A stretch of DNA of 19,189 nucleotides. It comes from Candidatus Saccharimonadota bacterium (GTDB taxonomy: Bacteria > Patescibacteriota > Saccharimonadia > Saccharimonadales > Saccharimonadaceae). The notes under the pieces are model-generated. The model worked only from the letters and a program-made list of their open reading frames with translations, made no database searches and had not been told where the DNA came from. Made by a program: the position numbers and the translations under genes. Numbering within the stretch: position 1 is the first letter of the stretch; every line of letters starts with the position of its first letter. The DNA lies in NCBI GenBank assembly GCA_020428265.1, contig JAGQND010000007.1:1-19189 (forward strand). Reading direction: 5' to 3'. Shown piece after piece: positions 14,062 to 19,189 of the stretch.

Positions 14062-14090
14062 ATTATAGCACAATATATATAAAAAGTCAA
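14062..14090 (-). promoter_or_regulatory. Near-consensus promoter of the minus-strand small unit
   Basis: On the minus strand: TTGACT (14090-14085), 17-nt spacer, TATAAT (14067-14062) preceded by TGC. It is the best promoter match in the window. Transcription should start near 14055. Confidence 0.75.
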
Positions 14091-14184
14091 TATACATACA
14101 AATAAAATCGTACCTTCGACAGATAGAAGAAATGGGAATTGCATGTAGGGGTTTGATTTTGGTAGATATGACCTTTTGCCGATA

Positions 14185-14406
14185 TTAGGGTTGGCATGAC
14201 GAGTCGTCAGCCAGTGCCTCGGTAGTTTCAGATTTTATTTCGCTGACAGAAGATGCTACTTGCTCTGTTGTGTCGGTAACTGTTTGTTTGACTGCTGTGG
14301 TATTGGTTGTGATTTCTTTAACCATATCAGTTCCCAGCTGTGTAATTTCGCTACGTATGGAGTTTACCTCACCTACAAAGCTTGTGATGTCATCGAATAA
14401 TCCCAT
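14185..14406 (-). CDS. 73-aa helical protein of unknown function
   Basis: Begins MGLFDDITSFVGEVNSIRSE and continues as a single amphipathic helix rich in Thr, Ser, Val and Glu with heptad-like spacing (QLGTDMVKEITTNTTAVKQT), then an acidic tail ADDSSCQP. There is no signal peptide or membrane segment. A -35/-10 pair lies directly upstream with leaderless geometry, which supports it as real. It is divergent from the tail-fibre gene and shares the intergenic control region. It could be a coiled-coil chaperone or structural partner of the fibre, but this is position-based inference. Confidence 0.6.
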   Translation of the reverse strand: MGLFDDITSFVGEVNSIRSEITQLGTDMVKEITTNTTAVKQTVTDTTEQVASSVSEIKSETTEALADDSSCQP

Positions 14407-14412
14407 AACTAT

Positions 14413-14441
14413 AGTGTAAGCCTACGGGCGCCAGAATGCAA
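14413..14441 (-). promoter_or_regulatory. Promoter of the 73-aa gene
   Basis: On the minus strand: TTGCAT (14441-14436), 17-nt spacer, TACACT (14418-14413), then 6 nt to the ATG at 14406. It predicts a leaderless mRNA. Confidence 0.55.
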
Positions 14442-14448
14442 AGTCACC

Positions 14449-14476
14449 TTGACACTCATTGTTCTAGTGTTATAAA
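14449..14476 (+). promoter_or_regulatory. Promoter of the tail-fibre-like gene
   Basis: TTGACA (14449-14454), 16-nt spacer, TATAAA (14471-14476) preceded by TGT. It is back to back with the 73-aa gene promoter (-35 boxes about 7 nt apart), so binding of polymerase or a regulator could affect both. The expected leader is about 98 nt. Confidence 0.65.
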
Positions 14477-14507
14477 CTTAAGCAAATAGAACGGCTATAA
14501 GGAGATC

Positions 14508-14524
14508 ATTGTGATAATCACAAT
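14508..14524. promoter_or_regulatory. Operator-like palindrome in the fibre-gene leader
   Basis: ATTGTGATAATCACAAT: two perfect 8-bp arms around one base, about 25 nt after the expected transcription start. It shares a TTGTG half-site core with the palindrome at 13469-13486. Confidence 0.45.
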
Positions 14525-14552
14525 AAAAATTGCAGAGAGAGAGAGAGCTTAA
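14511..14552 (+). CDS. Possible 13-codon leader peptide
   Basis: AAGGAG (14499-14504) lies 6 nt before a GTG that opens a frame reading MIITIKIAERERA and then TAA. The frame runs through the (AG)7 tract and the operator-like palindrome and ends 28 nt before the fibre gene. The strong ribosome site is the main support; whether the peptide is made is unknown. Confidence 0.35.
   Translation: MIITIKIAERERA
14534..14547. repeat. (AG)7 dinucleotide tract
   Basis: Seven consecutive AG units lie between the promoter and the start of the fibre-like gene. Such tracts can change length by slipped-strand replication and alter expression, here by shifting the leader ORF or spacing. Confidence 0.7.
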
Positions 14553-14566
14553 AAGCTAGCTGTTTT

Positions 14567-14571
14567 GGAGG
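14567..14571 (+). promoter_or_regulatory. Shine-Dalgarno site of the fibre gene, within a small hairpin
   Basis: GGAGG lies 9 nt before ATG 14581. GAGG pairs with CCTC (14575-14578) over a TGT loop, so the site could be partly hidden until a ribosome on the leader ORF or another factor opens it. Confidence 0.5.
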
Positions 14572-14580
14572 TGTCCTCTG

Positions 14581-15855
14581 ATGCCTCGACTGCCAATCCC
14601 CGGTAAAGACAATGGCGCCTGGGGTGACATTCTCAACGAGTATCTTTCGCAAACCCACAAGTCTGACGGTTCGCTCAAAGACAATGTCGTCACGACTAAC
14701 ACTATCCAAAGAGGCACTATTACCGAAGACCGGCTTGATACCGCCACACGGGACAAGATCAACATCGTGGGAAGCGGTAATATTGCCGACGATACCATCG
14801 CGACCGCCAAGCTTCAAGATGCCGCCGTCACTAGTGCCAAGATCGCTGATGGTACCATTATTAATACCGATATCTCGCCAGCAGCGGCTATCGCCAAATC
14901 AAAACTTGCTCCGCTCAATATCGCCGACGCTGACGTGGCTGCCGATGCTGCAATCGTTCAGTCCAAAATTGCCAATCTCACGGCAGATTTGGCCGCAAAG
15001 GCGAGCACCAGCGATTTGACTAGTGGCTTAGCGGGTAAAGCCGATACGAGTCATACTCATACCGCAGCCGATATTACTGCTGGCACAGTGGCAACGGCTC
15101 GACTTGGCAGCGGTACTGCCGATGGCACTACCTTTCTGCGTGGCGATGGCACGTGGGCGACACCGGTGGGTAGTGATGACCCCCTTAATTCGAACGGCGT
15201 ATATTGGCATTCGTTTGCATGCATGGCGGATACAACGGGGCTTGTTGCATCGCAGAATCTACCGACAACGTCACTGAGCGGACGGTCGCTCGCGTGGTAT
15301 CGTGATGTATTCTATGGTGAGAATGGCGCACAACAGGGATTTTACTGTGCGCCGGGCGTGAACGGAGCGGCGTACTGCACACAAACGTTGCCAGGTAATG
15401 TGAAGTGGGGGCGGATGGATTTTTGTTTTGCTGATATCGGGTCAACGCAACGACACGCAGCCTGTATTGCGGTGTCAAACGCGGCTCTATCTGACGAGAC
15501 TGCTCCAACAATTGATATGGCTATTCATTTTCTCGCGACTCGTTCCACTTGGGCAATGACTATGTGGTCAGACTTTAGCCTTATTCCATTGGTTGACGGA
15601 CCATTATCATTACCAAGTGATGTAAGCAAGACATACTCGCTATCGTTCCAGATACTGGATGCCAATACTGTGATCTTCATGACTCCCGATGGCGTGGTGC
15701 GTAAGGCTGTCGATCCGCAAGGTAGATTTGATACGTACAGCGGCCCCTATATGGTTGCTGAATCATACACTGCTGCTGCTACGGATGGTATAGTGCTTGT
15801 GAAGCACTTTGAGGGCGGCACAGGACAACCTCCGGCAGGACTTTTTAAACTTTAA
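14581..15855 (+). CDS. Phage tail-fibre-like surface/receptor-binding protein
   Basis: A 424-aa protein. The N-terminus MPRLPIPGKDNGAWGDILNEYL (residues 2-20 are the key part) is a head motif recurring in phage and epibiont tail-fibre-like proteins. Residues about 40-135 are repeats of the TI.TAKLQDAAVTSAKIADGTI type, a trimeric fibre shaft. GKADTSHTHTAADITAGT and LRGDGTWATP (to about 198) are classic tail-fibre knob-linker motifs. Residues 200-424 are a beta-rich C-terminal domain, perhaps lectin or jelly-roll, with several Trp and Cys. There is no signal peptide. It may bind a host-cell or phage-receptor surface. Isoleucine is mostly ATC/ATT, unlike the core. It is followed by two headless 3' modules. 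No capsid or tail-assembly genes are present nearby. Confidence 0.8.
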   Translation: MPRLPIPGKDNGAWGDILNEYLSQTHKSDGSLKDNVVTTNTIQRGTITEDRLDTATRDKINIVGSGNIADDTIATAKLQDAAVTSAKIADGTIINTDISPAAAIAKSKLAPLNIADADVAADAAIVQSKIANLTADLAAKASTSDLTSGLAGKADTSHTHTAADITAGTVATARLGSGTADGTTFLRGDGTWATPVGSDDPLNSNGVYWHSFACMADTTGLVASQNLPTTSLSGRSLAWYRDVFYGENGAQQGFYCAPGVNGAAYCTQTLPGNVKWGRMDFCFADIGSTQRHAACIAVSNAALSDETAPTIDMAIHFLATRSTWAMTMWSDFSLIPLVDGPLSLPSDVSKTYSLSFQILDANTVIFMTPDGVVRKAVDPQGRFDTYSGPYMVAESYTAAATDGIVLVKHFEGGTGQPPAGLFKL

Positions 15856-15888
15856 TTGACAGGTAGTAGCCAGAGGCTATCGCTTGAC

Positions 15889-15918
15889 TTGACTCTCGTT
15901 CCCTCACTTCGGTATTAT
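15889..15918 (+). promoter_or_regulatory. Promoter candidate for the AAA_14 remnant
   Basis: TTGACT (15889-15894), 18-nt spacer, TATTAT (15913-15918). It would drive the remnant starting at 16000 and anything fused to it. Confidence 0.4.
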
Positions 15919-15965
15919 TCTGTGAAATCTCTGAGAGAGGGCAGCTATATTTACATTAGCTCTAT

Positions 15966-16002
15966 CATACTGGAAATAACTTATGCTGTTATTTCCAGTA
16001 TG
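15966..16002. promoter_or_regulatory. 15-bp inverted repeat covering the start codon of the AAA_14 remnant
   Basis: CATACTGGAAATAAC (15966-15980) and GTTATTTCCAGTATG (15988-16002) enclose the 7-nt loop TTATGCT. The ATG at 16000-16002 is the end of the right arm. It could be an operator (autoregulation) or a translation-blocking hairpin. Confidence 0.55.
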
Positions 16003-16179
16003 GCAGAGAAAATGATAGAAAGAACAATCACTCCGCTCATCTGCTCCCATCTGGGGCGAGGGCGGGTGATTGTGCTGTACGGGCCGCGGCGTGTGGGCAA
16101 AACCACTGTCGTACGGCAGATTTTAGCCGAAATACCGGCCGAGGACCAGTTGTATCTAAACTGCAACGAGAGTGACTGA
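16000..16179 (+). pseudogene. 5' remnant of an AAA_14/DUF4143-type ATPase gene
   Basis: Fifty-nine codons match the beginning of an AAA_14-family ATPase: a helix MAEKMIERTITPLICSHL, a strand VIVLY, Walker A GPRRVGKTT, a following helix VVRQILAEI, and strand QLYLNCNESD. A full protein would be about 400 aa with Walker B, sensor and DUF4143 parts; all are missing. The frame stops directly at the join with a tail-fibre module in another frame. Promoter and start region look intact. Full-length relatives often behave as stand-alone defence- or toxin-antitoxin-like ATPases, but nothing functional can be expected from this fragment. Confidence 0.7.
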
Positions 16180-16660
16180 TACGGATGCCTATGGGGGCAC
16201 CGACGCGGCAGTTTATACGTACACCGCTGCGGCGGGGCTGGTCTATGGCTCACTGGCGGCGATGACTCCTGGCGTGCCTGTATGGGTTGAGTTTGATATA
16301 AAAAACCCGAACGACGGTAATGCCCTGGATCAGCTTCGGGTTTATGTTCGTGATTCCAATGCGGCATATCACTGGCGGCGGGTTGTGAAAGTTCCCGCCG
16401 TTGCGGACGGCTGGGTAACGTATGCGTTTACATTCACGCCTCGTACCACTGGTACGGGTCACAACCTCTTTTTCTCGAATGCTGATACGGGTCTGCTGCG
16501 GAGTGTCTTGATTGGTCGGCCTCGGGTATACCATTCGAATGAGCGTGTACTGGGCGGTCGTCGACCGACGATAGCGGCAGCAGCGACGGATCCTGCGACG
16601 ACCCAGACACTGGTCAATGATTTGCGTGCAAAATTGATTTCTCTTGGCATCCTGGGATAA
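16172..16660 (+). pseudogene. Headless tail-fibre C-terminal module B
   Basis: An open frame of about 162 aa without the fibre head or shaft. It has a beta-rich jelly-roll pattern like carbohydrate-binding modules (VPVWVEFDIKNPNDG, LRVYVRDSN, GWVTYAFTFTP, GHNLFFSNAD), then a linker with TIAAAATDPATTQTLVNDL and an end RAKLISLGILG. That end is a common C-terminal trailer of phage tail-fibre proteins. There is no Shine-Dalgarno site at its GTG, and the 5' end abuts the AAA_14 remnant. It is either a silent cassette or the stump of a deleted fibre gene. Confidence 0.65.
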
Positions 16661-16689
16661 CAGTTCGTTTGTGATGGTGAAAAACTGTT

Positions 16690-16707
16690 CACTGCATGAG
16701 TGCAGTG
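16690..16707. repeat. Small inverted repeat upstream of the radC-like remnant
   Basis: CACTGCA (16690-16696) and TGCAGTG (16701-16707), loop TGAG, lies around the expected -35 position of the following promoter. It may be an operator. Confidence 0.4.
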
Positions 16708-16714
16708 CTCTGGC

Positions 16715-16720
16715 TATAGT
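16715..16720 (+). promoter_or_regulatory. -10 box of the radC-like remnant, leaderless geometry
   Basis: TATAGT with a TG 2 nt upstream ends 6 nt before the ATG at 16727, the same geometry as core-gene promoters. This suggests the remnant came from a resident-type gene. Confidence 0.45.
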
Positions 16721-16726
16721 AATAGT

Positions 16727-16897
16727 ATGCAGCAAACACTATCACACCCGCACGAATATCAACTGGTCGACCACGACAAAGATATCGATGATAGGCGCTA
16801 TGTCCTGCGTGTGCGCGACATGCCGATCGAGGACAAGCCATGCGAAAAATTAGCCAAATACGGCCCGTCGGCGCTGAGTATGGCCGAGCTGGTGGCG
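16727..16897 (+). pseudogene. 5' remnant of a radC-like (UPF0758) gene
   Basis: The translation from ATG 16727 contains VRDMPIEDKPCEKLAKYG followed by PSALSMAELVA, which matches the start of RadC proteins (MP.EERPREKLL..G...LSDAELLA). Everything after about codon 56 is replaced: the sequence runs into a tail-fibre/SGNH module in another frame. The HxH metal-binding JAB-like domain of RadC is absent, so the fragment is not functional. The length kept (about 170 nt) is close to that kept in the AAA_14 remnant. Confidence 0.65.
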
Positions 16898-17727
16898 GAC
16901 TGGAATTGGGCCGGCGCTATTTTGACAAGCGTGGCGACCGTCCGGTGTATGTGCGTACGGCGGCACCTGGCGAAACGATTACATGGGATGTCAGTGATTA
17001 TACGAAAGTACGAATTTTTTATTACGAGTTTGGTGGTGTTTACCACGCGCCGATTTATTCGCTAGATGGCGGCACAGATGTATCATGTACAGGTACGGCA
17101 TGGGATGCGGGTAATTATTTGTACGCTACTGCCGAGATTGACGTTTCTGCAAACACTATTCTACGTATAGACAAGAGCGCGTCAGGTAATTCATTGGTTG
17201 GCGGTATCATGGCAACGATGGGTCGGGTAAGCGACATTAGTGTTATGAACCTATCTCGCACTAGTAGCAAGGCGACGGACTGGGCAAGCTGGATTGATCC
17301 TGCGGCGGCTCAAATGGCGATCTTTCAATGTTTAATGCAAGGTTTTGACCCTGATTTGGTCGTTATGTTGTCTGGTGGTAATGATTTTTGGGACGGTGTT
17401 GGCAGCGAGTCGACATGGCATGCAAGGCTAAACAGTTTACGCTCTGATATTTTAGTATTTAGTCCAAACGCGGATCTGGCGGTGTATACGAATCCACCCA
17501 TGAACCCCGGAGCTGGCGATTACGCTGCATGGACGGCGTTTAATCAGTGGACGCGAAACTGGGCGCAGGCAAACGATATGATATTGATTGACTGGGAGGC
17601 GTATTTGCCGCCAGCGGGGACGTCTGACGCATGGTATCAAAACGACACGATACATCCTCGTGCAAGTTTATCTGGTCGGATGGTTGATTGCGCAGCTCAG
17701 GTACTGTTTCCGTCACAACACGCATAG
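16840..17727 (+). pseudogene. Headless SGNH-hydrolase tail module C
   Basis: Module sequence begins near 16897-16900 (LELGRRYFDKRGDRPVYV) and ends at 17727. It has a beta-rich inserted domain (TAAPGETITWDVSDYTKV, IFYYEFGGVY), then SGNH/GDSL block III LSGGND and block V DTIHP near the C-terminus. The N-terminal block I (GDS with the nucleophile Ser) is missing, so it cannot be an active esterase as it stands. The open frame extends upstream to ATG 16840 inside the radC remnant, with GAGG 7 nt before it, so a 295-aa hybrid product could be translated. Related SGNH domains in tail proteins deacetylate glycans on target cell surfaces. Confidence 0.65.
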
Positions 17728-17798
17728 TTGTACGTACTATATCAGTCAATAGACCATACTCTTAATACGTGGCTAAGATGTGACATGTATTGTAACTA

Positions 17799-18761
17799 TT
17801 ATTTGTGGGGATTATTTTTGCTGTGTAAAGCACGTTGTAGCTTGCCGTGGTAGTGCATAAATTCTAGCGCGGCGGTGTAATCATCTTCGGTTGGGTCGAG
17901 GTAGTTTACTGTGTCTGCTTCGTCTATAGCCCTATGTTGCACAAATAAAACTTCTGTATCGTCGGTGACGTTTTCTAGGCATACTTCGGTGCCGCTCTCT
18001 ACGTAGCCCAGGTTGCCCTCTGGGGATATGTCTATATTGAAAGTGTCTACCATGTATAGCGATGTTTCAAACACTTCGCCGCCAGATTCTTCGTATTCTA
18101 TCAGGCCGGCGTGTCCGCCTTCTTCACTCACTAGGCTGTATTCGCTGTGAGCATTGTCGCTGTTTGAAGAGTCTGATAGGGCGTCTGCCAGGTTGTTGTA
18201 GCTAGCGCCTAGCCACGATTCGCTGTCGAGCTGCTCTATGGTGGTATCGGCCGAGGCGTGTATGAGGCTACCAATCATACGGTTGAGCTCTTGGTTGCTC
18301 ATGGCAGGCACTTCGGCCTCAACTACGCCATTTTGGTAGCCGGTTTCGCTGTATAGTTTATCCCGGTCGTCGGCAGTAGGTGCTTCACCGTTTTTTCGCT
18401 CTACAAACAAATAGTAGGTTTCGTCTTCGTCGTCGTTGTACAGTTCTATATTTATAGCCAAGTCAGCACCAGCGTCGCCACCAGTGGTGATGTGCGAGGT
18501 GGTGATGCTTATGTCGTCTATTTGGCCGTAGCGCGCTGTGACGTCATGCATTACTTGGGGTACATATAGAGGTTTATCTAGTATGTCGCCGTAAAACGCA
18601 AATATGTGGCGCTCTAGGTCTGGCTCGCGCAAGTTTCGCAGAACATCTAGAAAGTGAGTAGTGTGGTCGCTAAGCTCGGTGTTGAGCTCTTTTTTGCGGT
18701 CGGTGTAAATAGTATCGTATTCGGGGGTAGGCTCGCTGGGCGAAAAGTATTCTGTAGACAT
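17799..18761 (-). CDS. Acidic protein of unknown function
   Basis: A 320-aa soluble protein, very rich in Asp and Glu throughout (for example YNDDEDETYY, LDPTEDDYTAALEF). There is no signal peptide, membrane helix or recognised catalytic motif. Residues about 75-120 alternate beta strands (DDISITTSHITTGG, ADLAINIELY, YYLFVERKNGE), the middle is Ser/Asn-rich and helical, and residues 225-290 are beta-rich again. Codon use is core-like, so the accessory island probably ends before it. The promoter is leaderless type. It is divergent from an FtsA/PilM-type gene; a link to division or pili is only positional. Confidence 0.75.
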   Translation of the reverse strand: MSTEYFSPSEPTPEYDTIYTDRKKELNTELSDHTTHFLDVLRNLREPDLERHIFAFYGDILDKPLYVPQVMHDVTARYGQIDDISITTSHITTGGDAGADLAINIELYNDDEDETYYLFVERKNGEAPTADDRDKLYSETGYQNGVVEAEVPAMSNQELNRMIGSLIHASADTTIEQLDSESWLGASYNNLADALSDSSNSDNAHSEYSLVSEEGGHAGLIEYEESGGEVFETSLYMVDTFNIDISPEGNLGYVESGTEVCLENVTDDTEVLFVQHRAIDEADTVNYLDPTEDDYTAALEFMHYHGKLQRALHSKNNPHK

Positions 18762-18767
18762 ATTTAC

Positions 18768-18776
18768 ATTATATCA
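18768..18776 (-). promoter_or_regulatory. Extended -10 promoter of the acidic-protein gene, leaderless geometry
   Basis: The minus strand reads TGATATAAT, ending 6 nt before the ATG at 18761. No Shine-Dalgarno sequence is present. Confidence 0.65.
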
Positions 18777-18820
18777 CAAAACTGCACAAATAGCAACTTT
18801 GAGCATAAGCGCATATAGTA

Positions 18821-18826
18821 TATAAT
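18821..18826 (+). promoter_or_regulatory. -10 promoter of the FtsA/PilM-like gene
   Basis: TATAAT, with a possible -35 TTGAGC at 18799-18804 (16-nt spacer). It ends 11 nt before the ATG at 18838, giving at most a very short leader without a Shine-Dalgarno site. Confidence 0.55.
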
Positions 18827-18837
18827 AACTAGTAATT

Positions 18838-19189
18838 ATGGTTTTAGATAAACTCAAATCACTGCGAAACGTAGTTGAATCAGACAAAGACTACATAGTA
18901 GGGCTAGACATAGGCACGGAATTTGTAAAGGCGCTTATAGCGCGAGTAGATGGTGAAACATTAGAGATAGTCGGTGCTGGCCGCGCGCGCCAGAGTGTGA
19001 GTGACATGCATAGCGGTGCTATAGCAGACATAGCCGCTGTGGTGCAAAACTGCGAAAAGGCCTTAGCTACCGCCGAAGACGAGGCTGGCTTGCAAGCTAA
19101 GCGTGTAGTGATAGGGATAGCTGGCGAGCTAGTAAAAGGCGTGACAAACACCATAAAATACCGCCGTCCGCAGCCCGACAAGCCACTAG
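18838..19189 (+). CDS. FtsA/PilM-type actin-fold ATPase, 5' part (runs off window)
   Basis: The first 117 codons are present. After a basic helix (MVLDKLKSLRNVV) comes the phosphate-1 motif YIVGLDIGTEFVKALIAR (19-36), then a strand ETLEIVGAGRARQ, and SGAIADIAAVVQNCEKAL with KRVVIGIAGELVKG, resembling the inserted SHS2/1C domain of FtsA and PilM. FtsA tethers FtsZ to the membrane in division; PilM is the cytoplasmic actin-like protein of type IV pili. Both are common in this group. The visible part cannot separate them, though the DMHSGAIADIAAV segment reads more like FtsA. The rest lies beyond 19189. Confidence 0.8.
   Translation, partial: MVLDKLKSLRNVVESDKDYIVGLDIGTEFVKALIARVDGETLEIVGAGRARQSVSDMHSGAIADIAAVVQNCEKALATAEDEAGLQAKRVVIGIAGELVKGVTNTIKYRRPQPDKPL

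Noticed and set aside
14581..17727. Diversity-generating retroelement
   Set aside because: No reverse transcriptase and no template/variable repeat pair is visible in the window.
14581..17727. Complete prophage or contractile injection system
   Set aside because: Only fibre-like proteins are present; no sheath, tube, baseplate, capsid, terminase or integrase gene is seen.
1..19189. Alternative genetic code with TGA as glycine (as in Gracilibacteria/SR1)
   Set aside because: TGA ends several well-defined genes at family-consistent lengths (85-1353, 6758-7906, 7903-8517), and no conserved gene needs TGA read through.
1..19189. CRISPR array, tRNA or rRNA genes
   Set aside because: No regularly spaced repeats and no cloverleaf or rRNA-like stretches were found in the gene-free segments.

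Overview
The window looks like the chromosome of a Patescibacteria/CPR member, most likely a Saccharibacteria (TM7) relative. This rests on compact gene packing, short aminoacyl-tRNA synthetases, many conserved unknown genes, a DUF348-G5-lysozyme secreted protein beside ksgA, the standard genetic code (TGA is used as a stop), and moderate GC with heavy use of ATA and CTA codons. The taxonomic call is inference from content; no marker rRNA is present.

Core part (1-13400). A secreted RpfB/YabE-like cell-wall hydrolase overlaps rsmA/ksgA. A Nudix hydrolase lies convergent to ksgA. A two-pass membrane protein with an OmpA-like tail follows, then metG-tatD (1-nt overlap) and two small unknown genes. 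The pairs RpfB-like/ksgA and metG/tatD recall the metG-tatD-rpfB-ksgA neighbourhood of Actinobacteria. Next is a tight three-gene operon with 4-nt overlaps: cysteine desulfurase, a YdcF/DUF218 protein and mnmA. It would supply sulfur for tRNA 2-thiouridine. A multi-pass membrane protein, a convergent glycosyltransferase-like gene and a very short alaS complete this part.

Accessory part (about 13401-17760). Composition changes here (ATC instead of ATA isoleucine codons, fewer CTAG sites). Two small transcription units with near-consensus promoters converge on a cluster of hairpins. The plus-strand unit encodes an 87-aa two-pass membrane protein and has an 18-bp palindrome at its expected transcription start. 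The minus-strand unit encodes a 34-aa basic peptide, or is a small RNA, and ends in a terminator. A 73-aa helical protein is divergent from a phage tail-fibre-like protein whose leader holds a 13-codon ORF, an (AG)7 tract and an operator-like palindrome. Downstream are two chimeric remnants: the 5' end of an AAA_14-type ATPase gene joined to a headless tail-fibre module, and the 5' end of a radC-like gene joined to a headless SGNH-hydrolase tail module. The layout (one complete fibre gene followed by two 3' modules without heads) suggests a variable surface-recognition locus or its decaying remains.

Right flank (17799-19189). A strongly acidic protein of unknown function is divergent from the start of an FtsA/PilM-type ATPase that runs off the window.

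A recurring regulatory pattern: many core genes have an extended -10 box (TGnTATAAT type) ending only 6-8 nt before the start codon with no Shine-Dalgarno sequence, which predicts leaderless mRNAs. Several accessory genes instead have ordinary leaders with Shine-Dalgarno sites. No tRNA, rRNA, CRISPR array or transposase gene was seen.
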